The notes: generated from the letters alone by a model not told the origin. A stretch of DNA of 64,000 nt from Rhodocyclales bacterium (GCA_016214145.1 JACRPA010000005.1:1-64000); one strand, 5' to 3'. Positions 20,117-29,102 are shown, numbered from the stretch's first letter. Program-made: numbers and translations.

Positions 20117-20739
20117 TCGTACTTCAGTCGGTAGGCGGTCTCGGCACCGGACGGCACGGCCTTGATGCGGCTGAACTTCATCCCCTTGCCGCCTTTCGCC
20201 GTCTGCTTCACCGCGCCGGTGACGAGAATCTCGTAGGGCCGGGCATGGTCCTCGCCCAGCTTGCTGGCCGCATTCACTTCCGCGCCGAAGACGTCGCTGT
20301 CGCCGATGCGCAGCATGTCGCCGTAGCCGAGGCCGATGCACAGCAGCACCTCCTCGGCCTTCGGCCGCTTGCGGTTGTATTCCCGCGCCCGCTGCTGCAT
20401 GGCGATTGCGCAGGCGATGGCCTCGTCCACGCTGCGGAAGATCACCAGCAGGGAGTCGCCCTCGACCTTGAGCAGGATGCCGCTGTGCTCCTCGATCAGC
20501 GGCACCAGCAGGCGGTTCGATTCGTAGATGGTCTGCAGGAAATGGATGATGCCGAAATCGGCGACGCGGCGCGAAAAGCCGGAGAGGTCGGTGAACATCA
20601 CCGCCCAGCGCTCACCGAAGAGGTTCCAGATCTTCTCGTCGATGCGCGCCTGGTCGGCCTTCGGCTTGAGCCGATCCTCGATGAGCTTTTCCAGCCGGTC
20701 CTGCGAAGCCGTCGAGGCGACGCGGTAGATGAATGCCAT
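20113..20739 (-). CDS. Class III adenylate/guanylate cyclase-domain protein
   Basis: A 208-residue cytoplasmic protein made of one class III nucleotide cyclase catalytic domain. The two metal aspartates are visible: D51 in FTDLSGFS and D95 in VEGDSLLVIF. The later GLGYGDMLRIGDSDVFGAEVNAASKLGE segment matches the substrate-binding and transition-state region. There is no membrane or HAMP segment, so its input is probably a partner protein. It overlaps the downstream GTPase-like gene by 4 bp, implying a joint function. The product (cAMP or cGMP) cannot be decided here. Confidence 0.87.
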   Translation of the reverse strand: MAFIYRVASTASQDRLEKLIEDRLKPKADQARIDEKIWNLFGERWAVMFTDLSGFSRRVADFGIIHFLQTIYESNRLLVPLIEEHSGILLKVEGDSLLVIFRSVDEAIACAIAMQQRAREYNRKRPKAEEVLLCIGLGYGDMLRIGDSDVFGAEVNAASKLGEDHARPYEILVTGAVKQTAKGGKGMKFSRIKAVPSGAETAYRLKYE

Positions 20740-20797
20740 GCTCCGCTCCTTTTTCTTGGAAAGGACATTGTAGCGACAAGAAAGCGGATTGATGAGC

Positions 20798-20870
20798 CGT
20801 CATTCCCGCAGAGGCGGGAATCCAGTGGTTTGGACGAGGCGGTGGATTCCCGCTTTCGCGGGAATGACGG
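20798..20870. repeat. dRS3-like palindrome pair
   Basis: Two 20-bp palindromes of the form ATTCCC-N8-GGGAAT (20802-20821 and 20846-20865) face each other, bounded by CCGTCATT and AATGACGG. The ATTCCC-N8-GGGAAT form is that of neisserial dRS3 elements. It fills the gap between the cyclase and amidohydrolase genes. Confidence 0.85.
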
Positions 20871-20874
20871 GGGC

Positions 20875-21696
20875 CTACTTGCGGAACAGCCGCTCGGCGT
20901 TGCGGAAGGCGATCTTCTCGGCGACATCCTTCGGCAGCTCGGCCAGCCAGTCGCGGTAGCCGTTCATGATTCCGGCGTACTGGTCCCAGCGCTCGTTCAC
21001 CCAGGTGTCGGAGCCGACGACGAAGCGGTCGGGGTATTTCTCGAACAGGCGACGCCAGGCCGGCTTCAGCTTGCCGCCCTCGGTGACGTCGTAGCGGTAG
21101 GACAGTTCGCCCCACAGGTTGGGGTATTTCTGCAGGTACTTCTCGATCATCTCCGGCCCGGTGGAGAAGCCGGTGTGGGCCCAGATGATCTTCACCTTGG
21201 GGTTGTGGGCGAAGAGGATGTCCACCGCCGCGTCGTCGGAATGGGCATGCAGCCAGAGGTTGTTCGCGACGGCGAAGTCGACGGTCTTCTTCACCCATTC
21301 CGTCTTCGCGTCCTTGCCGAAGAGGTGGAACTCGCCGATGCCCTGGTAGTAGCCGCGCTTGAACTCGCTTTCGATGAGGGCGAAGATCTTCGGGTCGTTG
21401 AACCAGGTGTGGCGGTCTGGCTGGACGATGTAGGGGCGGATGAAGGGGACCACCCAGACGTCCTTCGGCCTGGCTTCATACAGCGCTCGCGTGCCGTCGT
21501 TGGGCCGGCTGTTGGCGAGGATGCCGGTGATGCGGTTGTCGCGGAAGAGCTTGAGCACGGTGTCGAGCGGGTAGGGCCCGCCCGCCGCCTCGACGTTGTA
21601 GTGCAGGTGGGCGTCGAAGAGCGGCAGCGGCTCGGCGGCCTGGGCTCCCCAGGCAAAAGTCAGTCCCCAAAACACGGCGGCAAGATGCGTTTTCAT
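20875..21696 (-). CDS. Exported amidohydrolase-family protein
   Basis: A 273-residue TIM-barrel metal hydrolase. The start at 21696 begins a signal peptide (MKTHLAAVFWGLTFAWGAQA). Metal-site motifs are FDAHLHYN (H30, H32), GEFHLF, LHAHSDD, WAHTGFS and the late aspartate VGSDTWVNER. This is the amidohydrolase-2/TatD-like pattern, acting in the periplasm on an unknown substrate. The signal-peptide codons contain the overrepresented 11-mer (21655-21665). Upstream lies a dispersed repeat; the dienoyl-CoA isomerase gene precedes it. Confidence 0.85.
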   Translation of the reverse strand: MKTHLAAVFWGLTFAWGAQAAEPLPLFDAHLHYNVEAAGGPYPLDTVLKLFRDNRITGILANSRPNDGTRALYEARPKDVWVVPFIRPYIVQPDRHTWFNDPKIFALIESEFKRGYYQGIGEFHLFGKDAKTEWVKKTVDFAVANNLWLHAHSDDAAVDILFAHNPKVKIIWAHTGFSTGPEMIEKYLQKYPNLWGELSYRYDVTEGGKLKPAWRRLFEKYPDRFVVGSDTWVNERWDQYAGIMNGYRDWLAELPKDVAEKIAFRNAERLFRK

Positions 21697-21714
21697 GGTG
21701 GCTACCTCCGTAAA

Positions 21715-21755
21715 CTCCCCTCTCCCCTTGCGGGAGAGGGGTTGGGGGTGAGGGG
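21715..21755. repeat. Pyrimidine/purine palindromic repeat
   Basis: CCCCTCTCCCCTTGCGGGAG followed by AGGGGTTGGGGGTGAGGG. It is an intergenic member of the repeat family seen at 16524 and 20017. Confidence 0.8.
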
Positions 21756-21800
21756 GAGCGGCGGCTATGGAGAGTTGGAGCCCCTGGCCGCAACAATCGT

Positions 21801-22622
21801 TCAATCCCTGAACTTCGCTTCCCGCTTGCCGCGCGCGGCCGTCATCGCCTCGGTGAGGTCCTCCGACATCAGCATGGCGGCGTTCCAGGTGGCGATGTAG
21901 TTGAGGCCGTCGGCGACGGAATGGTCGCGGGCGTAGTTGACCATCTCCTTGATGCCGCGGATGGACAGCGGCGACTTCTTCGCGATGATGGCGGCGATCT
22001 TGGCCACCTCGTGGAAGAGCATGCCGGCGCTGGCATAGCTGTGGTTGACCAGGCCGATCTCCTTCGCCTCCGGCCCGGCGACGACGCGGCCGGTGTAGGC
22101 CAGCTCGCGCACCATGCCCTCGCCGATCAGCTTCGGCAGGCGCTGCAGGGTGCCGACATCGGCGGTCATGCCGACGTCGATCTCCTTGATGCTGAAGCTG
22201 GCGTCGCTGCTGCAGTAGCGCATGTCGCAGGCGCAGATGAGGTCCACCCCGCCGCCGATGCAGTGGCCGTGGATGGCCGCCAGCACCGGTTTGCGGCAGC
22301 GCTCGATGCTGGTGAGGGAATCCTGCAGGTCGAGGATCAGGCGGCGCAGTTTCTCGCGCGCGCGGCCGTCGCATTGATCGGCGATCTCCCGGCTCACGCT
22401 GCCGAGCAATTCGAGGTCGATGCCCGAGGTGAACAACGGCCCGTTGCCGCGCAGGACGGCGACGCGGATCGAAGCCTCCTCGTCGGCCCACTTGAAAGCC
22501 TCGCGCAGTTCCAGCCACATGCGCAGGTTCATGGCGTTGGCCTTGTCCGGCCGGTTCATCTCGACCGTGGCGACGCCCTCGGCCAGTTCGATCTTCAGGG
22601 TTTCGAATGTCGGTATCGTCAT
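21801..22622 (-). CDS. Enoyl-CoA hydratase/isomerase, dienoyl-CoA isomerase type
   Basis: A 273-residue crotonase-fold enzyme. The oxyanion-hole motif AAIHGHCIGGGVDL is present. The segment DMRYCSSDASFSIKEIDVGMTADVGTLQRLPKLIG closely matches mammalian delta3,5-delta2,4-dienoyl-CoA isomerase (ECH1), including its catalytic Glu and Asp. A role in beta-oxidation of unsaturated acyl-CoAs is likely. The start follows no strong ribosome site but agrees with the family N-terminus. Upstream are repeat copies and the old yellow enzyme gene. Confidence 0.9.
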   Translation of the reverse strand: MTIPTFETLKIELAEGVATVEMNRPDKANAMNLRMWLELREAFKWADEEASIRVAVLRGNGPLFTSGIDLELLGSVSREIADQCDGRAREKLRRLILDLQDSLTSIERCRKPVLAAIHGHCIGGGVDLICACDMRYCSSDASFSIKEIDVGMTADVGTLQRLPKLIGEGMVRELAYTGRVVAGPEAKEIGLVNHSYASAGMLFHEVAKIAAIIAKKSPLSIRGIKEMVNYARDHSVADGLNYIATWNAAMLMSEDLTEAMTAARGKREAKFRD

Positions 22623-22643
22623 GGTTCGTCCTGTCGTCGGTTC

Positions 22644-22715
22644 GTAGGTCGGCCTTCAGGCCGACTTCGGCGGTGGTTGTTGTCGGGCTGAAGCCCGACC
22701 TACGGCCCGACCTAC
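22644..22715. repeat. GTAGGTCGG palindromic element, short form
   Basis: GTAGGTCGGCCTTCAGGCCG at the left and TCGGGCTGAAGCCCGACCTA at the right end form an inverted pair of palindromes, with an extra GCCCGACCTAC copy at the right. Longer copies lie within uvrA at 38938 and 40791. Confidence 0.88.
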
Positions 22716-23818
22716 ACGGAGAAGGTCGGGTAATCCAGGTAGCCGCTGTGGCCGCCCAGATAGAAGCTCTTGCTGTCCCACGGCGCGATCTCCACGCCCT
22801 GGCGCAGGCGCGACACCAGGTCGGGGTTGGAGATGAAGGGCTTGCCGATGGCGATCAGGTCGCCGCTGCCGGCGGCGAGCGCCGCCTCGGCCTTCTTGCC
22901 GGTGAAGCCGCCGCACAGCATCAGCGCATTCGTGAATTTCCCGCGGATCAGCCGCAGCAGCTCGTCGTCGGGATCGTGGATCCAGCTCGTCGACTGGTCG
23001 TAGAGGTGCAGATAAACCAGGCCAAGCTTCTGCAATTCCGCCGCAAGGTAGGCGTAGGTGACCATCGGCTCGGGATCGGGCTTCATGTCGTTGGCCTGGC
23101 CGTGGGGCGAGAGGCGGATGCCGGTGCGTTCCGCGCCGATCGCGGCGGCCACCTCGCGCGCGATGTCGAGGTGCAGGCGGCAGCGGTTCTCCAGCGAGCC
23201 GCCGTACTCGTCCTTGCGGTCGTTGAGGAAGGGGCAGCGGAACTGGTCGAGCAGGTAGCCGTTGGCGCCGTGGACCTCGACGCCGTCGAAGCCGGCGGCG
23301 ATGGCGTTCTTCGCCGCCTGCACGAATTCGCCGATGACGCCTTTCACCTCGGCGGTCGACAGCGCGCGCGGTGGCTCGCAGGTCGTCAGCGCCGCCTCGC
23401 CGGTGGCGCGGTTCAGCGCCATCGATTTGCCGTTGGCGGCAATCGTACTCGGCCCCACCGGCGGTGCATTGTCCTCGCGCAGGCTGCCGTGGCTGATGCG
23501 GCCGCAGTGCCAGAGCTGGGCGAAGATGCGTCCGCCCTGCTTGTGCACCTCGTGCGTCACCGCCTGCCAGCCCGCCACCTGCTCGGCGGAATACAGCCCC
23601 GGCGTGAAGGCGTAGCCGCGCGCCTGCGGCGAGACCGGGATGCCTTCCGAGACGATCAGCCCGGCATCGGCGCGCAGGCCGTAGTACTCCACCATCATCG
23701 GCGTCGGCGCGATGGCCGGGTTGGTGGCGCGGCAGCGCGTCATCGGCGCCATGGCGATGCGGTTGGGCAGCGTCAGCGCGCCCAGCTTGAAGGGTGAAAA
23801 AAGCTTGCGTTCGGTCAT
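22712..23818 (-). CDS. Old yellow enzyme-family alkene reductase
   Basis: A 368-residue FMN-dependent ene-reductase like NemA. Typical segments are FKLGALTLPNRIAMAPMTR, the substrate-binding pair in GVEVHGANGYLLDQF (His and Asn), the YGGSLENRCR motif, and the C-terminal DLIAIGKPFISNPDL. The enzyme reduces activated C=C bonds or nitro compounds with NAD(P)H in the cytoplasm. ATG 23818 is chosen to match the family. The 3' end overlaps a dispersed repeat by a few bases. Confidence 0.93.
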   Translation of the reverse strand: MTERKLFSPFKLGALTLPNRIAMAPMTRCRATNPAIAPTPMMVEYYGLRADAGLIVSEGIPVSPQARGYAFTPGLYSAEQVAGWQAVTHEVHKQGGRIFAQLWHCGRISHGSLREDNAPPVGPSTIAANGKSMALNRATGEAALTTCEPPRALSTAEVKGVIGEFVQAAKNAIAAGFDGVEVHGANGYLLDQFRCPFLNDRKDEYGGSLENRCRLHLDIAREVAAAIGAERTGIRLSPHGQANDMKPDPEPMVTYAYLAAELQKLGLVYLHLYDQSTSWIHDPDDELLRLIRGKFTNALMLCGGFTGKKAEAALAAGSGDLIAIGKPFISNPDLVSRLRQGVEIAPWDSKSFYLGGHSGYLDYPTFSV

Positions 23819-23849
23819 GTCGATCCCGTTTGTTTTTTTGAGAAAAACG

Positions 23850-24467
23850 TTACGCCACGTAAAGCAGGATGGCGATGTAGTGCAAGGCGCTGCCGGCGAC
23901 GACGAAGAGGTGCCAGATGCCGTGCCAGTGGGTAAACCGCTCGTCGTACACATAGAAGACGATGCCGGCCGTGTAGGCCAGGCCGCCGGCCGCAAGCCAG
24001 GCAAAGCCGGCCGGCGACAGGGTGTCCACCAGAGGCATGACGGCCACCAGCGCGATCCAGCCCATCAGCACATAGATTATCAGGGAGAGGACGCGCGTCC
24101 GCTTGCCGAGCCAGAATTCTTGCCCGATGCCCAGGACGGCCAGCACCCAGATAACGCCGAACAACCACCAGCCCCACGGCCCGCGCAGGGTGACGAGGGT
24201 GAAAGGCGTGTAGCTGCCGGCGATGAGCAGGTAGATGGCCGTGTGGTCGATCTTGCGGAAGAAGGCCTTCAGCCGGCCGCGCGTGCTGTGGTACAGCGTG
24301 GAGGCGCTGTAGAGCATGACCAGGCTGGCGCCGTAGATGGCGAAGCTGACGATCTTCCAGACATCCTGCTGCATGGCGCCCAGCACGATCAGCACGACGG
24401 CGCCCGCCAGCGCGAGCAGGGCGCCGACCAGGTGGGTGTAGGCGTTGAATCGTTCGCCGTGGTACAT
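23850..24467 (-). CDS. Hemolysin III family (PAQR) membrane protein
   Basis: A 205-residue protein with seven predicted membrane helices. Family signatures are ERFNAYTHLVGALL, SASTLYHSTRG, KIDHTAIYLLIAGSYTPF and, near the end, HWHGIWHLFVVAGSALHY, whose Ser/His/Asp residues form the likely zinc site. Bacterial members such as TrhA and YqfA affect membrane lipid homeostasis; the hemolysin name is historical. A second paralogue lies at 60623-61318. Confidence 0.92.
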   Translation of the reverse strand: MYHGERFNAYTHLVGALLALAGAVVLIVLGAMQQDVWKIVSFAIYGASLVMLYSASTLYHSTRGRLKAFFRKIDHTAIYLLIAGSYTPFTLVTLRGPWGWWLFGVIWVLAVLGIGQEFWLGKRTRVLSLIIYVLMGWIALVAVMPLVDTLSPAGFAWLAAGGLAYTAGIVFYVYDERFTHWHGIWHLFVVAGSALHYIAILLYVA

Positions 24468-24473
24468 GGCCTA

Positions 24474-24544
24474 GGCCTTTCGCCGGGCCGTCCCAAGAGA
24501 GGCCTGCGCCCCCTCGGGGGGCAGCGAACGAAGTGAGCGTGGGG
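24474..24544. repeat. Dispersed palindromic repeat (CGCCGGGCCGTCCCAAG type)
   Basis: CGCCGGGCCGTCCCAAGAGA, then GGCCTGCGCCCCCTCGGGGG and GCAGCGAACGAAGTGAGCGT, then GGGGG. It shares its first half with 16453-16487. The second part has the form common in Burkholderiales intergenic regions. It fills the gap between hemolysin III and the transglutaminase-like gene. Confidence 0.8.
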
Positions 24545-24550
24545 GCCGTT

Positions 24551-25246
24551 TCATCTTGCCAGCGTGCCGTCCTCGAAGCGCTCGCCCGGATCGAAGGACA
24601 CATACGCCTCCGCCGGATAAAACGCGCGGAAATCCGCCATCACCTTCTCGAACGGAAAATCCGACCAGCAGCCGTGGTCGCGCACGTACTCCATGTGGCG
24701 GCGGTTCTTCGCGTCGTATTCCTGGAAGATGGCGTTGCCCGTGCCGTCGAACTCGGTCGGGTGCACGTGGAATTTCTCGCACATCTCGATGTTGAAGGCC
24801 GGCGCCGCCTTCACCCACTTGCCGCCGAGATAAAGCACCGCGTAGCCGTGGTGCATGAACAGCGTCTTGCCGCCCATCATGGCCTTGAGCTTTTCCGTGG
24901 TGAGGTGGTTCTCCACGTCGGAGAGGCCGATCGCCGCTTGGATGCCCACGGCGCGCGCCGCCGCCGCGAGCAGGATCGCCTTCGGCAGGCAGTAGGCCGC
25001 CTTCGCCTGCAGCACATTGCTGGCGACGTACGGCTCCGGGTCGAGGCTCATGGTGAACGGGTCGTAGCGCCAGCCGTCGCGCACCTTGTAGAAGAGCCGC
25101 ACGGCCTTGTCAATGTCGGACGTCGCGCCGGCGCAGGTTTCCTCGGCGAAGCGGCGCACGGATGGCGTTCCGGAATCGATGAAGCGGGCGCTGGAAAGGT
25201 ATTCGGGGCCGGGCTCGGGCCAGGCGCCGGGTGGGGTGTGGGTCAT
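24551..25246 (-). CDS. Transglutaminase-like domain protein
   Basis: A 231-residue cytoplasmic protein with a transglutaminase/papain-like core. The catalytic Cys is C86 in KAAYCLPKAILLAAAARAVGI, the His is in MHHGYAVLYLGGKWVKA and the Asp/Asn lies shortly after. Bacterial members are usually peptidases or protein cross-linkers, and the target here is unknown. The gene lies alone, 83 bp from hemolysin III, with a 418-bp gap upstream where base composition changes. Confidence 0.85.
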   Translation of the reverse strand: MTHTPPGAWPEPGPEYLSSARFIDSGTPSVRRFAEETCAGATSDIDKAVRLFYKVRDGWRYDPFTMSLDPEPYVASNVLQAKAAYCLPKAILLAAAARAVGIQAAIGLSDVENHLTTEKLKAMMGGKTLFMHHGYAVLYLGGKWVKAAPAFNIEMCEKFHVHPTEFDGTGNAIFQEYDAKNRRHMEYVRDHGCWSDFPFEKVMADFRAFYPAEAYVSFDPGERFEDGTLAR

Positions 25247-25664
25247 GTCGATGTCGCTCGGGGGAAAGCGACATTATGCCGGGCATGCCCGTGAAGGCAA
25301 GGTGCACTATGCTGTGTCGTGTTGCGGCGTGCCCCCATCCTTCCCGCGAACGGCGGGTTCAGAAAAAGCGAGGCTGGCGGCGACACGTTTCTTTCAATCA
25401 ACCGCGCTAGGCTTCGGCCGGCTGCTCACCGGCAAGGTGGGTATCTAACGCTTTGCCATCTAACTTAGCTGTCATCTACAGGTGGTCACCGGCGAATCCT
25501 GTTCCATAGCATTCGTACTATGTGATGGTGAGAGATGATATGTCGTTTGTCATATTGACTACGCATGCAGGTTGAGTACACTGACACATTCAGAATTTCG
25601 GTTTCAGCCATGTCAGTTTGCCAAGAATGCGGCAGTTGCTCCAACGGCGGGTAGCGCCCATATC
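25247..25664. other. Intergenic boundary of the accessory region
   Basis: 418 bp with no convincing gene. GC content falls along it from the chromosome-like left end to an AT-richer right end (TATGTCGTTTGTCATATTGACTACGC). A possible -35 (TTGACT) lies near 25555, but no matching -10 is clear. It marks the left edge of the lower-GC block. Confidence 0.5.
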
Positions 25665-26972
25665 ATGCATATTCTCGGCATTTTTGCGTTTTTGCTTGCC
25701 AGTTCAGTTTGCTTAGCTGACCCTGGCCCCGGCTTCACTATCCACTCGATTAACGGACCGTCGAATGGCAGCGACGAGATATCGATCGTAATCGAATACA
25801 GCTATGACGGCTCACATGGGGATACGGTGGGTGCGGGAGCTCGGGTAGTTTCAGGAAGCAACCTCGAAATGCAATCTTATGGATTCCGGCCGGCCCTGCT
25901 AGTCAAGGGCGAACGCCAAGTGCAGAGATTCGTACTTTCCCGCCCGCAAAGAGAAAACTCCTTCAGGACGGACGCTGTTGAGGTTTTCTCTTATGTCGGG
26001 GGAAGCTTTTATTTCGCCAGGAAGATCGTTGATTACTCAATCGATTGGGTTGCCGTTCCGTCTCTGAGCAGCTACGAGAACTACGGCCTTGAAGGATTCG
26101 CGATTGCTTACGACGTCGGCGACTATGCCGAGGCGGAGCGGGTCTTCGATCTCTGGTCCAAGATAGACGCTGTCGACGTAAATGGCGACCAGATGCTAAA
26201 GCATTATATGAATTCATTAATGTCACGTTTTAAGCATGACCGAGAAGGCAGCATCGCCAAGATCCGCGCATGGCGATCCGTTCGTCCCAATTCGATCGCA
26301 GCCATGTTAACGGAAGCCTGGTTCTGGATCGCCTACGCGGAGCATCTGCATGGCCGGAAAGCACCCGACGCCGATACAATGAGCGTCATCCGGCAATATC
26401 AGACAAAGGCCTCAATTATCCTAAACAAGACGAGACCGCTTACCGGCAGGCATCCACTGTGGCAAATATTCCAGTTGAAGATGGCAATCAATGCGGGGCT
26501 TCGCGAGAAGGAAGTCATGCGAGCCTTTGAGAATGCTGTACTCGACCAGCCAAAGTATCCATACCTCTACATTGAGGCGGTGCAATACCTGGCAAAAAGC
26601 GATGTGCCTGGGCGTTGGCGCGGCATTAACGAAATTGCCGATCGCCTCGATAAGGCAGTGTCAGCCATTAATGCCGGAGCCTATGCCGATTTATTGGATC
26701 ATGCTGCCGATTCTGCCTCCAATACGGTCCTCGATCCCTTTACGACCGGTTATGTTTCCTGGCCACGCACGCGAGACTCCTGGAAGGCGCTGATCCAGCG
26801 CTACCCCAGCGCATACAACCTTAACCGCTTTGCCTCCCGGGCCTGCCAGGCACATGACAAGGACGCATTCGAGACGGCGCTCGGGAAGATCGGAAAACGC
26901 GTCTCTCAAGGTGCCTGGCCACCCAATCTTTCTCTTGATCTCTGCCGTCGTCGTTTCCTTAAGGAGAGCTGA
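25665..26972 (+). CDS. Exported helical-repeat protein, DUF4034-like (first of three)
   Basis: A 435-residue protein. ATG 25665 begins a signal peptide (MHILGIFAFLLASSVCLADP). The N-terminal part is beta-rich; the rest is helical, like solenoid repeats (YAEAERVFDLWSKIDAVDVNGDQMLKHYMNSL). The C-terminus (SWPRTRDSWKALIQRYPSAYNLNRFASRACQAHDKDAFETAL) aligns with the end of the next gene product, so the two are paralogues. Codon use is less GC-rich than that of core neighbours. Its stop overlaps the next start (TGATG). The function is unknown; I recall DUF4034 proteins ending this way. Confidence 0.75.
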   Translation: MHILGIFAFLLASSVCLADPGPGFTIHSINGPSNGSDEISIVIEYSYDGSHGDTVGAGARVVSGSNLEMQSYGFRPALLVKGERQVQRFVLSRPQRENSFRTDAVEVFSYVGGSFYFARKIVDYSIDWVAVPSLSSYENYGLEGFAIAYDVGDYAEAERVFDLWSKIDAVDVNGDQMLKHYMNSLMSRFKHDREGSIAKIRAWRSVRPNSIAAMLTEAWFWIAYAEHLHGRKAPDADTMSVIRQYQTKASIILNKTRPLTGRHPLWQIFQLKMAINAGLREKEVMRAFENAVLDQPKYPYLYIEAVQYLAKSDVPGRWRGINEIADRLDKAVSAINAGAYADLLDHAADSASNTVLDPFTTGYVSWPRTRDSWKALIQRYPSAYNLNRFASRACQAHDKDAFETALGKIGKRVSQGAWPPNLSLDLCRRRFLKES

Positions 26973-28012
26973 TGAGGACGTTCGCACTTGCCGTTATCTT
27001 GATAACACTCGGCCTCCTGCCAGCATATGCACAGGAAGGTCCCAAGACACCAATAACCTTCAGTACGATTAATTGGTGCGCCAAACCTTACATCGATGAC
27101 AACGGGGCCGCCACGAAATCTTGGGCGGCGGCGCAATTTGAGACCCAGAGTTTCTCCAATATAAGTGAGGTGCACAAGCAATACATTAGCGAGACATGTA
27201 ACGATCTTTCTGGAAGGCCACAGTTGGGCCATTTCTGGCGGGGACTAGCCGACTACTTTAAAACTTCAAAGGCGTGGGACAAGAACCAGGAGCGGATTTC
27301 CGCTTATCGCAAGGCGATGCCCAAGGATCCGCAGGCGCCCATTTTGGAGGCAACCTATTGGATAGCATATGCTTGGGATGCCCGCGGCTCGGGCTATGCG
27401 TCTTCCGTGTCGGCCGACGGCTGGAAACACTTTCGCGAGCGACTGGAGAAAGCGAAGAAGGTGCTTGAGGATAGCAAGTCCTACGCCTCGACGAACCCGG
27501 AGTGGTATATGGAAATGCTGATCGTCCAAGCGGCACTCGACGCTCCGCAACGGGTGCGAGACGCCACCTTTGTTGAGGGGGTGGGGAAGTATCCATGGTA
27601 TCTCCCCCTGTATTTCACGCGGGCTGAATACTTGGCGCCATGGTGGGGCGGCGATTGGGATAGCATCGAAAATCTCTCTCTCTGGTCCGTGAAGCAGACC
27701 AAGGCGAAGATGGGCAACACCATGTACGCACGCATTTATTGGGCGATCTCCCACGCCGAGTCGGTCAAGAACTTGTTCAAGGATACCAAGGCGTCGTGGC
27801 CCACGATGAAGTCAGGTTTTGACGACATGATGCGTCAGTTCCCGGAAAGCAACCGCAATCTGAACGCGTATGCGCGCTTCGCCTGTGACGCCGGCGACAA
27901 GGAGACTTACCTCAAACTGAGAAAAAAACTGGCTGGCAAGGCGCTTGATGACTCTCTCTGGGGAACGAAGCATCACGAGGTGTGCGACGTCAAGTTCGGG
28001 TACAAGATCTGA
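26972..28012 (+). CDS. Exported helical-repeat protein, DUF4034-like (second)
   Basis: A 346-residue protein with signal peptide MRTFALAVILITLGLLPAYA. The mature part is mostly helical and Trp/Tyr/Lys-rich (ILEATYWIAYAWDARGSGY, WYLPLYFTRAEYLAPWWGGDWDSIE). The C-terminal motif SWPTMKSGFDDMMRQFPESNRNLNAYARFACDAGDKETY matches the preceding product. Translation is coupled to that gene by a one-base overlap. Its composition suggests acquisition. No catalytic motif is seen. Confidence 0.75.
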   Translation: MRTFALAVILITLGLLPAYAQEGPKTPITFSTINWCAKPYIDDNGAATKSWAAAQFETQSFSNISEVHKQYISETCNDLSGRPQLGHFWRGLADYFKTSKAWDKNQERISAYRKAMPKDPQAPILEATYWIAYAWDARGSGYASSVSADGWKHFRERLEKAKKVLEDSKSYASTNPEWYMEMLIVQAALDAPQRVRDATFVEGVGKYPWYLPLYFTRAEYLAPWWGGDWDSIENLSLWSVKQTKAKMGNTMYARIYWAISHAESVKNLFKDTKASWPTMKSGFDDMMRQFPESNRNLNAYARFACDAGDKETYLKLRKKLAGKALDDSLWGTKHHEVCDVKFGYKI

Positions 28013-28022
28013 GGAGCCAGGA

Positions 28023-29006
28023 ATGACGATGAACAAGACGATAGCAGCCTTTCTTGTAGCGACATCTCTTGTCGTGCAAGCGGCGGATCGACGTGAACCC
28101 ACGATAGAAGAACTTATGGCTGTTTCCGGAATCAAGGTAGGACTCGACAAAATGCCGGCGCAAATTGCTACCCAGTTGTTCGGAAACATGCCCGCCAGCA
28201 CGCCGGAGACAGCCAGACGCGACTTGATGAAAGGATACGCTGAGGCGTTTCCCGACGGTGCGATGACAGTCTCCGTGACCCGTGCTCTGAAATCGGCCAA
28301 TGGGGCTCCTCGGATAACGCGTCTCATAAATGCCGCCACCACGCCAACTTCCATGAAAATGACGGCGCTTGAACTCAAGGAGCCCAACGAAAAGGAGCTT
28401 CGTGATTTCGCCGCAACCATGCAGTCGAAACCACCATCCAGGGAGCGCGTTGCCGTGTTGAAGGAAATCCTCGACGCAACGCACGCCGTGGACATATTCT
28501 CGACGATCGCTGTCTCCACGTCTGAGTCGATGGCGATCGCTGCGTCCAGCGGTTGCTCTGATGACATAAAGAGTATTCGCGCCGAGCTTGTCTCTCACCA
28601 GCCAGCCATCAGGGAGGGGGTCTTCACGTCGATGATGTTTTCGATGATGTATACGTATCGCACAGCGGCTGACGAAGAGCTGCGTGAGTATCTTGCTTCC
28701 TATCGCGATCCAGACGTTAGCGCATTTCATGCCCAATTGGCGAAACTGGCGACCAAGGAATATCTGTCCAGATGGAAGTCGTTCGAGAAGACGCTCTACC
28801 GACTTGGAGGAGATCTTTCCGGCAGATCGATGTTCGCCAAATCGTGCCGCAAGACCGCGTTCTTGGAACCGACTGAGGGGGCAAAGACAAAGAGCATGGA
28901 CACGACGGCGCTGGAGAAATCGTCGTTTTCTGGAAAGGATGCGCGGGAGTGCCTCGACCTTGCTGACAACATTAAGATCGCGTCGTGTACGCAAAAGTAT
29001 CGATAA
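28023..29006 (+). CDS. Exported protein of unknown function (third of the trio)
   Basis: A 327-residue protein with signal peptide MTMNKTIAAFLVATSLVVQA. It is helical (REPTIEELMAVSGIKVGLDKMPAQIATQLF), Met-, Ser- and Thr-rich, with four scattered cysteines near the C-terminus (KSCRKTAFL, ARECLDL, ASCTQKY). The start follows GAGGAGCCAGG, 10 bp after the previous stop, so it belongs to the same operon. No family was recognised. It may act with the two DUF4034-like proteins in the periplasm. Confidence 0.72.
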   Translation: MTMNKTIAAFLVATSLVVQAADRREPTIEELMAVSGIKVGLDKMPAQIATQLFGNMPASTPETARRDLMKGYAEAFPDGAMTVSVTRALKSANGAPRITRLINAATTPTSMKMTALELKEPNEKELRDFAATMQSKPPSRERVAVLKEILDATHAVDIFSTIAVSTSESMAIAASSGCSDDIKSIRAELVSHQPAIREGVFTSMMFSMMYTYRTAADEELREYLASYRDPDVSAFHAQLAKLATKEYLSRWKSFEKTLYRLGGDLSGRSMFAKSCRKTAFLEPTEGAKTKSMDTTALEKSSFSGKDARECLDLADNIKIASCTQKYR

Positions 29007-29059
29007 GCTGGTCAGCGACAATGAATGTCCACCTCCCTGTTCGGTGGTTGGCTGCTTAG

Positions 29060-29102
29060 AATAAACAACAGGTGCTAATAAACGACAGGAATAAACGACA
29101 GG
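29060..29102. repeat. Three copies of AATAAACGACAGG
   Basis: Units at 29060-29072 (one mismatch), 29077-29089 and 29090-29102. The 205-bp gap between this operon and the convergent fusion gene also holds an imperfect stem GGAGTC...GACTCC (about 29107-29135) without a U-tract. Confidence 0.8.

Noticed and set aside
23850-24467. Reading the hemolysin III genes as virulence factors.
   Set aside because: The family name is historical; PAQR-type proteins in free-living bacteria act in membrane homeostasis.
29060-29102. Three short tandem units, considered as a CRISPR remnant.
   Set aside because: Units are 13 bp with spacers of 0-4 bp and there are no cas genes, so it is not CRISPR.
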